Source: Eubacteriales bacterium
GTDB lineage: Bacteria > Bacillota > Clostridia > Lachnospirales > Lachnospiraceae
Assembly: GCA_030524745.1 (NCBI GenBank)
Contig: JAUNGC010000023.1
Location: forward strand, 1-63,672
DNA: 63,672 nucleotides
Direction of reading: 5' to 3'
A program made the translations under genes and the position numbers. The notes under the pieces are model-generated. The model was not told where the DNA came from, searched no databases, and was given only the letters and a program-made list of their open reading frames with translations. Shown piece by piece: positions 25,499 to 33,656 of the stretch (position 1 is the stretch's first letter; each line of letters begins with the position of its first letter).

Positions 25499-26238
25499 AT
25501 TTTGAAGGAAAAACCGCCGTTGTGACGGGCGGATCGAGAGGAATCGGCCGGGCGGTCTGTCTGGAACTGGCAAAGGGCGGCGCGAATGTGGCCCTCTGCT
25601 ATGCGGAAGGAGAAGCGAGCGCACAGGAAACAGCGGCATTATGCGCGGAATATGGCGTCAGGGCGATCGCCCTGCGGTGCAACGTGGCGTCCGAAGCGGA
25701 AGTGAAAACGTTCATGGATGCGGTGGTCGGAGAATTTAAACGGATCGACATTTTAGTGAACAACGCGGGCATCACCAGAGACGGCCTGCTGATGGGAATG
25801 AAGGAAGAGGATTTTGACGCCGTGTGCGACGTCAACTTAAAAGGCGCTTTTCTGTGCATGAAAGCCGTATCGCGAATCATGATGAAGCAGCGGTACGGAC
25901 GCATTGTGAATATCAGTTCTGTGGTGGGAGTGCATGGAAATGCCGGACAGATCAATTATGCCGCCAGCAAGGCGGGAGTGATCGGCCTGGCAAAATCCAT
26001 GGCGAAGGAACTGGGCGGCAGGCAGATTACGGTGAATGTGGTGGCGCCCGGCTTTATCGATACGGATATGACGGCGCAGATGCCGGAAAAAGTCCGGGAA
26101 GGTCTGCTTTCTCAGATCCCGGCAAAACGCATCGGCACGGCGCAGGATGTGGCCCGCGCCGTGGCGTTTCTGGCCAGCGATCTGGCGGAATATGTGACAG
26201 GACAGGTTCTTTGCGTGGACGGCGGCATGGGAATGTGA
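25495..26238 (+). CDS. fabG: 3-oxoacyl-ACP reductase
   Basis: The start at 25495 is in an ATGA overlap with fabD. The 247-residue short-chain dehydrogenase has TGGSRGIG for NADPH binding, NNAG, and the catalytic Ser-Tyr-x3-Lys in NISSVVGVHGN and INYAASKAG, with the C-terminal VDGGMGM typical of FabG. It reduces 3-oxoacyl-ACP to 3-hydroxyacyl-ACP. A longer frame starting inside fabD is not credible. Confidence 0.97.
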   Translation: MNFEGKTAVVTGGSRGIGRAVCLELAKGGANVALCYAEGEASAQETAALCAEYGVRAIALRCNVASEAEVKTFMDAVVGEFKRIDILVNNAGITRDGLLMGMKEEDFDAVCDVNLKGAFLCMKAVSRIMMKQRYGRIVNISSVVGVHGNAGQINYAASKAGVIGLAKSMAKELGGRQITVNVVAPGFIDTDMTAQMPEKVREGLLSQIPAKRIGTAQDVARAVAFLASDLAEYVTGQVLCVDGGMGM

Positions 26239-26255
26239 CGGGAGGATGAACGGAC

Positions 26256-27497
26256 ATGGAAAAGAGACGAGTTGTGATCACCGGACTGGGTGCGGTTACG
26301 CCCGTGGGAACGGATGCCGCGTCAAGCTGGCAGGCTGTAAAGGCGGGAAAATGCGGCATCGGGCCGATTACACGGTTTGACGTCAAAGAACGCAAGGTGA
26401 AGCTGGCGGCTCAGGCGGACAGTTTTGACGGGCAGGAAGCGCTGGGCCGGCAGGAAGCCAGAAGGATGGGAAGATTCACACAATTTGCCGTGGCTGCGGC
26501 GAGGGAAGCGATGGCGGATGCAGGGCTGGATATGGAGCAGGAAGATGCATGGCGCTGCAGCGTCATCGTTTCCAGCGGAATCGGGGGACAGGATATTACG
26601 GAAGCGGAGCATGGCAAGGGCATGGAAAAAGGCTGGGACAGAGTGTCGCCGCTTTACGTTCCCACAGCCATCAGCAATATGGCGGCCGGACAGATCGCCA
26701 TTGCGGCGGGCTTTAACGGCATGTGTACCTGTCCGGTGACCGCCTGCGCGGGGGGAACCTATGCGGTGGGCGATGCTTTCCGCTATATCCGGGACGGCTA
26801 CAGCGAGGTCTGTCTCTGCGGCGGAACGGAAGCCTGCATCACGCCTTTGACGGTGGGCGGCTTTACTTCCATGAAGGCCCTGAGCACAAGCGATGACCCG
26901 GCCCGCGCGTCGATTCCCTTTGACCGGGAGAGAAACGGCTTTGTGCTGGGAGAGGGAGCGGGAATTTTGCTGCTGGAAGAACTGGAACATGCCAGGAAAA
27001 GAGGCGCAAAAATCTATGCAGAAGTCACTGGCTACGGCGCGACCTGCGACGCTTATCATATGACGGCGCCCGGACCGGATGGAGCCGGGGCGGCAAAAGC
27101 GATGGAATTTGCAATGGCGGAGGCCGGCATTACGCCGGAAAAAGTGGATTACATCAATGCCCATGGAACATCCACCCAGTTAAACGATGCCTGCGAAACC
27201 GCTGCGGTGAAAGCGGCTTTCGGACAGCATGCGTACCGGCTGATGATAAGTTCCACCAAATCCATGACCGGACATATGCTGGGGGCCGCCGGCGCGGTGG
27301 AGACGATTTTTACAGCTTTGTCGCTGTATGACGGCTATGTGCCCGCCACGATAAATTACCGGGAGGCGGACGCGGCCTGCGATCTGGATGTGGTGCCGAA
27401 TCGGGGGAGGTCCGTGCCGTTGCGTTATGCCATGTCCAACTCGCTGGGATTCGGCGGGCATAACGGAAGCATTTTACTGAAAAAATGGGAGGAATGA
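26256..27497 (+). CDS. fabF: Beta-ketoacyl-ACP synthase II
   Basis: The 413-residue product starts with RRVVITGLGAVTPVGTD and has the condensing-enzyme triad: Cys164 in VTACAGGTYAVGDAF, His in NAHGTSTQLND and His in STKSMTGHMLGAAGA. The usual TACASG block reads TACAGG here, a conservative change. GGGAGG lies upstream. It elongates acyl-ACP with malonyl-ACP. As the only KAS I/II-type enzyme in the operon, it probably performs all elongation rounds. Confidence 0.96.
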   Translation: MEKRRVVITGLGAVTPVGTDAASSWQAVKAGKCGIGPITRFDVKERKVKLAAQADSFDGQEALGRQEARRMGRFTQFAVAAAREAMADAGLDMEQEDAWRCSVIVSSGIGGQDITEAEHGKGMEKGWDRVSPLYVPTAISNMAAGQIAIAAGFNGMCTCPVTACAGGTYAVGDAFRYIRDGYSEVCLCGGTEACITPLTVGGFTSMKALSTSDDPARASIPFDRERNGFVLGEGAGILLLEELEHARKRGAKIYAEVTGYGATCDAYHMTAPGPDGAGAAKAMEFAMAEAGITPEKVDYINAHGTSTQLNDACETAAVKAAFGQHAYRLMISSTKSMTGHMLGAAGAVETIFTALSLYDGYVPATINYREADAACDLDVVPNRGRSVPLRYAMSNSLGFGGHNGSILLKKWEE

Positions 27498-27501
27498 AAA
27501 A

Positions 27502-27939
27502 ATGGAACTGAATTCCAATCAGATCGCGGAACTTTTACCGCACCGCTATCCTTTTGCACTGGTTGACCGGATTACCGATTTTGAACCCGGGAAATGGGCG
27601 AAAGGAATCAAATGCGTTTCTGTCAACGAACTGTTTTTCTGCGGCCATTTTCCCCAGGAGCATGTGATGCCGGGAGTTTTGATTTTAGAAGCGATGGCCC
27701 AGGTCGGCGCGGTGGCGATCCTGTCCTGCCCGGAGAATAAGGGGAAAATCGTTCTGTTTGGCGGCGTGAAAAACGCGCGCTTTAAACGCAGGGTCATTCC
27801 GGGCGACGTGCTGGAGATGGAGTGCGAACTGACAAAACAGAAGGGCCCGGTGGGAATCGGCGTCTGCAAAGCTGTGGTAAATGGCGAGACGGCCTGCAGC
27901 GCAGAACTGACCTTTGTGATCGAGGAAGGGACAAAGTGA
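27502..27939 (+). CDS. fabZ: 3-hydroxyacyl-ACP dehydratase
   Basis: The 145-residue hot-dog-fold protein has LLPHRYPFALVDRI at the N-terminus and the catalytic His49 and Glu63 in GHFPQEHVMPGVLILEAMAQ. GGAGG lies just upstream, within the fabF end. It dehydrates 3-hydroxyacyl-ACP before FabK reduction. It is the last biosynthetic gene of the operon. No FabN/FabM-type isomerase is recognisable here, so the source of unsaturated chains is open. Confidence 0.96.
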   Translation: MELNSNQIAELLPHRYPFALVDRITDFEPGKWAKGIKCVSVNELFFCGHFPQEHVMPGVLILEAMAQVGAVAILSCPENKGKIVLFGGVKNARFKRRVIPGDVLEMECELTKQKGPVGIGVCKAVVNGETACSAELTFVIEEGTK

Positions 27940-27975
27940 CGGGAGCCGGAGAAATGCAATTATGAAAGCATGGGC

Positions 27976-28012
27976 TTGTCACTTTTTTCTGAAATTGTTA
28001 TACTTTATTTAA
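27976..28012 (+). promoter_or_regulatory. Promoter of the marR gene with an operator half-site
   Basis: TTGTCA (27976-27981) and TATACT (27999-28004) are 17 bases apart. The word TTTATTTAA at 28004-28012, directly after the -10, matches one arm of the palindrome in the fab promoter. Autoregulation is inferred. Confidence 0.65.
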
Positions 28013-28085
28013 GGAAGCGTCAGAGAAATGCTTTTGCAATTTGGAATGATACATCCCGGATCAGAAAAGAAAGTGAGCGATTATC

Positions 28086-28538
28086 ATGCTGAAAGATGCC
28101 TTTTTTAACGTATATACGAAGTTTAAACTGCACTTTTATCAGGAAATTTTCAAAAGATTCCAGAACAGGGAAGCGAGTCTTACCACAGTGGAGACCTTTT
28201 GCATGGAGACGATTCAGGCGCTGGGAAGTCCTACCGTGAATGAGTTTGCCACCTTTATGCGGATCTCTCCGCCGAACGCGGCCTATAAAGTGAACAGCCT
28301 CATCAGAAAGGGCTATATCCGTAAGGTGCAGTCTGCGGATGACCGGCGGGAGTATCATCTGGAAGCGACGCAGAAATACGTCGATTACTATAATATCAGC
28401 ATTTCTTATATGGAAGAGGTCATGGAACGTATCATGGCGCGTTTTTCACCGGAAGAATGCAGTAATCTTGAGCAGATGCTTAACATTGTCAGCCGGGAGT
28501 TGATGCCGGAGGTGCTGATACCGGAAAAAAGAGCATAA
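28086..28538 (+). CDS. MarR-family regulator, FabT-like
   Basis: The 150-residue product has the MarR winged HTH: VETFCMETIQALGSPTVNEFATFMRISPPNAAYKVNSLIRKG as helices, then YIRKVQSADDRREYHLEAT as the wing with the conserved D-x-R. Its position right after fabZ, with no terminator between, is that of fatty-acid regulators such as FabT in other Firmicutes. It probably represses the fab operon in response to acyl-ACP; the ligand is inference. It ends just before an integrase scar. Confidence 0.85.
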   Translation: MLKDAFFNVYTKFKLHFYQEIFKRFQNREASLTTVETFCMETIQALGSPTVNEFATFMRISPPNAAYKVNSLIRKGYIRKVQSADDRREYHLEATQKYVDYYNISISYMEEVMERIMARFSPEECSNLEQMLNIVSRELMPEVLIPEKRA

Positions 28539-28549
28539 CGAACGGAAAT

Positions 28550-28585
28550 GAAATAAGCGCAGCTTTTGAAGCGGTGACAGGGTAA
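28550..28585 (+). pseudogene. Remnant of a tyrosine integrase 3' end
   Basis: The reading EISAAFEAVTG and stop matches the last codons of the intact integrase near 4.65 kb (ISIAFEAVTG and stop). At DNA level 28553-28603 equals 4619-4669 at 48 of 51 positions, continuing past the stop into the same terminator-like stretch. Nothing of the integrase upstream of these codons is present. It is therefore a scar of a related integrated element, or of recombination with it. Confidence 0.85.
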
Positions 28586-28615
28586 CGCCTGCCGCCGCTT
28601 TTTCCTTACTATAAT

Positions 28616-28646
28616 TGCCCCCAAAACTGCCCCCAATTTGTCCAAC
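28616..28646. other. C-rich direct repeats next to the integrase scar
   Basis: GCCCCCAA occurs twice (about 28617 and 28630), with AT-rich spacers, at the same place relative to the integrase end as the TACCCC array at 4.68 kb. The parallel suggests that this tract belongs to the element's end. The rest of 28646-28806 holds no gene I can support. Confidence 0.5.
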
Positions 28647-28806
28647 AAAAAGTATGAAACCAGATAAAACGCAACAGACTAAGACAACATGAAAAGTAAA
28701 ATATTTTACACAGATTTTACAAAAGACAAAGGGGTGCTTTACATACTGCTGATACAATGTCGGTAGACATAAGAAAAAATATGAAATACGGGAAAGCGAG
28801 GAAGTT

Positions 28807-30498
28807 ATGGGGATTGAGGACGTTTCGATGCTTTTTAAATTCGTAGGTGGCCTGGGTATGTTCCTGTACGGCATGCATATCATGGCGGAAGGGCTGCAGC
28901 ATTTTGCGGGCGGCAGGATGCAGAAGCTGATGAGTTTTTTGACCAAGAACAGAATTATGGCGATTCTGGTGGGCACTCTGGTGACCGCCGTGATCCAGAG
29001 TTCTTCGGCAACGACCGTCATGGTGGTCGGATTTGTGAATGCGGGCATGCTGAATCTGTCCCAGGCGGTAGGGGTCATCATGGGCGCGAATATCGGAACG
29101 ACGGTGACCGCATGGATCGTTTCCATGAGCGAATGGGGCAGTGTGTTCAAGCCTGAGTTTTTTGCGCCCCTGCTGCTGGGAATCGGCGCATTTTGCCTTC
29201 TTTTTGTAAAGTCGGATAAGAAAAAAAGGGTCGGGGAAATTCTCATCGGTTTTTCCGTTTTGTTCATCGGACTGTCCTTTATGTCCGAAGCGATTAAACC
29301 ATACCGGGATTCGCCGATATTCTCCCAGGCGTTTGCCGTGCTGGGGAAAAATCCGGTTCTGGCAGTTCTGACCGGAGCGGTGGTGACGGCCATCATTCAG
29401 AGTTCTTCGGCGTCAGTGGGAATTTTGCAGACGCTGGCTTTAAACGGCGTGGTGAACTGGAGATCGGCGGTATTTATTACTTTAGGGCAGAATATCGGCA
29501 CCTGTGTGACGGCTCTGCTGTCCGGGGCGGGTGCAGGCCGGAACGGAAGACGCGCTTCCATGATCCATTTGTTATTTAATGTATTTGGTGCTATTATTTT
29601 TGGTGTGGTCATGTATGTGCTGTTCGTCATTTTTCCGGCCTGGGGCAGTTCGACGATGAGCAGCGTGGATATTTCCGCATTTCATACGGTATTTAACATT
29701 ACCTGTACGTTTCTGATGCTGCCCTTTGCGGATAAATTGGTGGATCTTTCCGGGAAAATGGTGCGGGGCGCAGACGAATTGATCGGAGCGGGAGAAGCGG
29801 ATACGGATGCGGTCAAAAAGCTGGCCCGGCGTCTGGATAAGCGTATTCTGACGAATCCTTCTTTCGCGCTGGCGACAGCCCAGAAGGAAGTTGCCGCGAT
29901 GGGAAGAGCGGCGTGTCAGAATCTGGAAACCGCGCTTGTGGCCGTGCGGGATGAGAGCGCGCAAAAGGTACAGGAAGTATATGAAAAGGAAAAAGATATC
30001 AACGGCATGGAGAAGGTGCTGACCGCTTTTCTGGTGGAGGTGGATAACCTTTCCCTGACGGAATTTCAGCATGAGCAGGTGAAAAACCTTTTTTACACGG
30101 TCAGTGATATGGAACGTGCGGGCGACCATGCGGAAAATATTGCGGAACTGGCGGAGAACATGGCGAAGAACAATCTTTCTTTTTCAAAAAAGGGAAAAAG
30201 CGATCTGGAACTGATTTCAGCGCAGACGATGCAGGCGATGCAGATCGCGGTGGAAGCGAGAGAGAACGGCTCGGCAGAGGCGGCGGCTTCCGTGCAGGTA
30301 TTGGAGCAGAGCGTGGATATGCTGGAGGATGAACTGCGGGAAAAACATATCCGCAGGCTTTCCAGGGGAAAATGCGCGCCGGAAAGCGGCGTGATTTTCC
30401 TGGATATCATCAGCAATCTGGAACGAATTGCCGATCATGCGATCAATATTGCGGACTATGTCCGCGCTGAGTGCAGGCAGGAGGACGATAAACGATGA
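28807..30498 (+). CDS. Na/Pi cotransporter with a PhoU-like C-terminal domain
   Basis: The 563-residue product has two repeated transport blocks, each with the signature QSSSA (AVIQSSSATTVM near residue 60 and AIIQSSSASVG near residue 200), as in the NptA/Na-Pi II family. About nine membrane helices occupy residues 1-310. Residues about 335-560 form a helical PhoU-like region. It probably imports phosphate with sodium. The next two genes are a PhoP/PhoR-like pair, joined by ATGA overlaps, which supports a phosphate-related role. Confidence 0.92.
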   Translation: MGIEDVSMLFKFVGGLGMFLYGMHIMAEGLQHFAGGRMQKLMSFLTKNRIMAILVGTLVTAVIQSSSATTVMVVGFVNAGMLNLSQAVGVIMGANIGTTVTAWIVSMSEWGSVFKPEFFAPLLLGIGAFCLLFVKSDKKKRVGEILIGFSVLFIGLSFMSEAIKPYRDSPIFSQAFAVLGKNPVLAVLTGAVVTAIIQSSSASVGILQTLALNGVVNWRSAVFITLGQNIGTCVTALLSGAGAGRNGRRASMIHLLFNVFGAIIFGVVMYVLFVIFPAWGSSTMSSVDISAFHTVFNITCTFLMLPFADKLVDLSGKMVRGADELIGAGEADTDAVKKLARRLDKRILTNPSFALATAQKEVAAMGRAACQNLETALVAVRDESAQKVQEVYEKEKDINGMEKVLTAFLVEVDNLSLTEFQHEQVKNLFYTVSDMERAGDHAENIAELAENMAKNNLSFSKKGKSDLELISAQTMQAMQIAVEARENGSAEAAASVQVLEQSVDMLEDELREKHIRRLSRGKCAPESGVIFLDIISNLERIADHAINIADYVRAECRQEDDKR

Positions 30499-31190
30499 TA
30501 TATATTATAGAAGACGATGAGAATATCAGAAATCTGGTGCAGGTGGCTTTAAACGGATCCGGCTATGAGACGGCGGCGTTTGAAACGGCGGAAGAGGCGC
30601 TGGGCGCTTTTAAAGTGAAGGCTCCTCAGTTGGCTATTTTTGATCTGATGCTGCCGGGCATGGACGGATTGGAAGCGATCCGCAGGATAAGGGCGCAGGA
30701 GCAATGGAAAAAAATGCCGATTCTCGTCCTGACGGCAAAAGACAAAGAATATGACAAGGTTGCGGGGCTTGACGGCGGGGCGGATGATTATATGACGAAG
30801 CCCTTCAGCATTCTGGAATTGCAGGCGCGCGTGCGTTCCCTGTTGCGCAGAACGGAAGAAAAGGCCGAGCAAAAGCCCAAAGTGATGGAATTCGGGACGC
30901 TTCGGATTGATACTGCGGCCAGAGAGGTCAGAGTAGGAGAAAGAGAAGTGGTTCTTACCTATAAAGAATATGAACTTCTGCTTTATCTGGTGGAAAACCG
31001 GAGCAGAGTCGTGTCAAGAGATGAACTTCTGGATAAACTCTGGGACTGGAGAGCGGACGTGGAAACAAGAACGCTGGACATTCATATTAAAACGCTGCGC
31101 CAGAAACTGGGAGAAGAAGGCGGCAGGTACATTAAGACGGTGAGAAGCGTGGGTTATCGCTTTACCCAACCGGATGGAGGCAACCAATGA
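30495..31190 (+). CDS. OmpR/PhoP-family response regulator
   Basis: The start overlaps the transporter stop (ATGA). The 231-residue product has a receiver domain with the phosphoacceptor Asp50 (AIFDLMLPGMDG), the LTAK threonine block and the DDYMTKPF lysine. A winged-helix DNA-binding domain follows (TYKEYELLLYLVENRSRVVSRDELL and the final GYRF). It is encoded with the following kinase and is probably its partner. Phosphate-starvation control like PhoP or PhoB is likely from context but not proven. Confidence 0.94.
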   Translation: MIYIIEDDENIRNLVQVALNGSGYETAAFETAEEALGAFKVKAPQLAIFDLMLPGMDGLEAIRRIRAQEQWKKMPILVLTAKDKEYDKVAGLDGGADDYMTKPFSILELQARVRSLLRRTEEKAEQKPKVMEFGTLRIDTAAREVRVGEREVVLTYKEYELLLYLVENRSRVVSRDELLDKLWDWRADVETRTLDIHIKTLRQKLGEEGGRYIKTVRSVGYRFTQPDGGNQ

Positions 31191-32473
31191 AAAATTTTAT
31201 TCTGATGCGGATCGCCGCGATTCTGCTTCTGGCGCTGACGCTGAGCAGCGTGATTTCTTCCTTTTTACTGGGGAGAAATATGCTGCACGATAAAATCGAT
31301 TCCATGCTGGAAACAGTATCGGCCATCGATTATTCCCTGCAATACGACCAGCCTTTACAGGAACAACTCAAAGCCCTGCACGGAGCCGTTTTGCACGAGG
31401 ATACCCGGCTTACCATCATTGGGAAAGACGGAGCCGTGCTGGCGGACAGCGATTTGGACGGCGTGGATACGCTGGAAAACCATCTGGAAAGAAAAGAAGT
31501 AAAAGACGCGCTGGCAAAGGGCAGCGGCTATGCCACGCGTTATTCCCAGAGCATGGAAAAACATCTTCTCTATGTGGCGGCGTTGACAGGGGACGGAAAT
31601 GCGGTCATCAGAATGTCTGTTCCTTATAATAATATTTTTGATTACATGTTGATTCTGCTCCCGCTGCTTTTAGTCGGCATGGTGGTGGCATTTGTCATCA
31701 GCGTGACCATAGCGGCAAGGGTTTCCAATCATATTGAATCGGATGAAATGAAGCTTCGGATGGAACAGATGGAGAAAGAGAAAAAAATCCGCCAGGAGTT
31801 TTTCAGCAACGCTTCCCACGAACTGAAAACGCCGATCACGTCGGTGCGCGGCTATGCGGAATTGCTGTGTCAGGATTTCGCTCAGGACGAAAATACAAGA
31901 AAAGATTTTCTGAACCGCATTTTAAAGGAAGTGGAGCATATGACCAGCCTGATCGACGATATCCTCATGATCTCCCGGCTGGAGAGCAAGGATGCGGAAG
32001 TGACTTTGAGCAAAGTGAGGCTGGATAAGGTGCTGCAGGAGGTGGTGGAGTCCCTTTCTCCGCAGGCGGATGAGTGTCAGGTATCTGTTTCCGGCGAGTG
32101 CGGCGATATTTCCCTGCAGGCCAGCGTGCAGCAGATGCGGGAATTGTTTCAGAACCTGATCAGCAACGGAATCAAGTATAATCATCCCGGCGGTTATGTG
32201 CGGGCAAAGGTCTGGCAGGAAAAGGAAGCGGTTTTGATTGAAGTCTCCGATAACGGCGTCGGCATTGCGCCTGAAGACCAGGAGCGGGTTTTTGAACGCT
32301 TTTTCCGCGTGGACAAGGGAAGAAGCCGGAAAATGGGCGGAACCGGACTGGGACTTTCCATTGTGAAGCATATCGCAGGATATTATGGCGGACGGGTGAC
32401 GCTGACGAGCGAACCGGGAGTGGGAAGTAAGTTTCTGGTGGAGATCCCGCTCTCCGGCATCAACAAAAAATAG
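31187..32473 (+). CDS. PhoR-like sensor histidine kinase
   Basis: The start overlaps the regulator gene in ATGA. The 428-residue product has membrane helices at residues 5-28 and 153-176 with an extracellular sensor domain between. Then come a linker, the H-box FFSNASHELKTPITSVRGYAE with His211, the N-box, and the G-box GTGLGLSIVKHI. It should phosphorylate the preceding regulator. Sensor type and gene order suggest a phosphate-related signal. Confidence 0.94.
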   Translation: MKNFILMRIAAILLLALTLSSVISSFLLGRNMLHDKIDSMLETVSAIDYSLQYDQPLQEQLKALHGAVLHEDTRLTIIGKDGAVLADSDLDGVDTLENHLERKEVKDALAKGSGYATRYSQSMEKHLLYVAALTGDGNAVIRMSVPYNNIFDYMLILLPLLLVGMVVAFVISVTIAARVSNHIESDEMKLRMEQMEKEKKIRQEFFSNASHELKTPITSVRGYAELLCQDFAQDENTRKDFLNRILKEVEHMTSLIDDILMISRLESKDAEVTLSKVRLDKVLQEVVESLSPQADECQVSVSGECGDISLQASVQQMRELFQNLISNGIKYNHPGGYVRAKVWQEKEAVLIEVSDNGVGIAPEDQERVFERFFRVDKGRSRKMGGTGLGLSIVKHIAGYYGGRVTLTSEPGVGSKFLVEIPLSGINKK

Positions 32474-32822
32474 GCGCTCAAACAATACGCATTGAATGAC
32501 AGGAACTGCCTGGCGTTTTGGGGAATTTCACCGTTTTCAATATAAGTCATGGCGGCAAATGCCTGCGCGTTCAAAACAGAGGGCAGCGCAGCGGCGGCCT
32601 GCGGCAGAACCCCGGACAGGACCGGCCCCGGCGTAAGTTGTAGGTGGCTGTAAACGGCAACGCTGCAGGCAGCGCATGGGATGAATGAAATAGCAGAAAT
32701 CGATGAGCCGTGCGCGATAAAAAACTGGAATCAAAAGTTGCGATCGGGCATAAAATTATGGGAGAAAGTGTATAAATTTTGTCAGTTAAACGCCAAATTT
32801 GAGTGTAAAAGGCCTGTAAAGG
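32474..32822. other. Long intergenic stretch without a gene
   Basis: No open frame with a ribosome site or familiar motif is seen on either strand. A few GC-rich words near 32580-32640 suggest decayed coding sequence, but nothing can be named. Confidence 0.5.
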
Positions 32823-32851
32823 TTGACAATATGGGATTTTCGGGTTACACT
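32823..32851 (+). promoter_or_regulatory. Strong promoter of the DUF6465 gene
   Basis: TTGACA (32823-32828) and TACACT (32846-32851) have a 17-base spacer. A leader of about 90 bases follows, ending in AAGGAGG. Confidence 0.8.
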
Positions 32852-32949
32852 AACATCTAAATTCAGGCAATGACTGATTGAATTTGCGGAAATGTATTCC
32901 GCGGCGGACTGGAATGTGAGGCTGCCTGGATTTTAAGGAGGAGAATATT

Positions 32950-33369
32950 ATGGCAAGAAAGAAAGTATCTGAAGAAGTTGTAACAAAGGCACCCGTTGTA
33001 GAAGAAGCTCCCAAGGCTGAAGTAAAAGAAACTGTAACAGAGAAGAAAACCCGTACAAGAAAAGCGGCGGCAAAAGCGGAAGCGCCTGTAGCTGAGGCTC
33101 CTGTTGCAGAAGAACCTGTAAAAGCGAAGAAAGCGCCTGCAAAGAGAGCGGCGAAGAAGAGCGCAGAAGTGAAGGCTGCTGTCAGCGTTCAGTTCTCCGG
33201 CAAAGAATATACGACTGAAAAGCTGGTAGAAATCGCAAAGGATGTATGGCAGTATGATCTTGGCCGGAAACCGGAAGATTTCCAGAGCGTTGAACTGTAT
33301 GTGAAGACCGAAGAGAGCGCGGTTTACTATGTAATCAACGGCGAAACGGCAGGAAGCTTCGCAATCTGA
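32950..33369 (+). CDS. DUF6465 family protein with a Lys/Ala/Pro-rich N-terminal tail
   Basis: The 139-residue product has a low-complexity N-terminal region (about residues 1-78) rich in Lys, Ala, Glu, Pro and Val, with short repeats such as APVAEAPVAEEPV and KKAPAKRAAKKSAE. This resembles the tails of H1-like nucleoid proteins. The compact C-terminal domain from about residue 80 (VQFSGKEYTTEKLVEIAKDV, then SVELYVKTEESAVYYVINGE) is what I know as DUF6465 in Clostridia. It has its own strong promoter and terminator, so it is probably abundant. DNA or RNA binding is inference only. Confidence 0.75.
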   Translation: MARKKVSEEVVTKAPVVEEAPKAEVKETVTEKKTRTRKAAAKAEAPVAEAPVAEEPVKAKKAPAKRAAKKSAEVKAAVSVQFSGKEYTTEKLVEIAKDVWQYDLGRKPEDFQSVELYVKTEESAVYYVINGETAGSFAI

Positions 33370-33440
33370 TAAGAGAGAGATACATAGCGGTCTGACCGCT
33401 TTCTATCCGCACATTGTGCAAAATATGACCAAACGGAAAG

Positions 33441-33487
33441 AAAAGCTATTGCCGGCGGCGTAATGTTCGCCAGGGCAATGGCTTTTT
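33441..33487 (+). terminator. Intrinsic terminator after the DUF6465 gene
   Basis: AAAAGCTATTGCC pairs with GGCAATGGCTTTT (one G-T pair) around a GC-rich loop, followed by T residues. Confidence 0.85.
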
Positions 33488-33595
33488 TTATTGTATATAA
33501 ATCGGGGAAACGCGCCGCCCTTTGGCGGAAGGATTTCTCAAAATGAAAAGAACTCCTCTTAAAATCAAAAGATTTCAGGATGCATGATTTTATAT

Positions 33596-33616
33596 TATAC
33601 TATTGGAAAGCTTTCC
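33596..33616 (+). promoter_or_regulatory. -10 box with an adjacent 12-bp palindrome
   Basis: TATACT at 33596-33601 is followed by the perfect palindrome GGAAAGCTTTCC at 33605-33616, right where a repressor would block transcription of the sensor kinase gene. The -35 is poor (TTTCAG), which fits a regulated promoter. Confidence 0.5.
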
Positions 33617-33656
33617 TTTATATAGTGGAAGGCGACTGGGGAAGGGATATAGCGAA

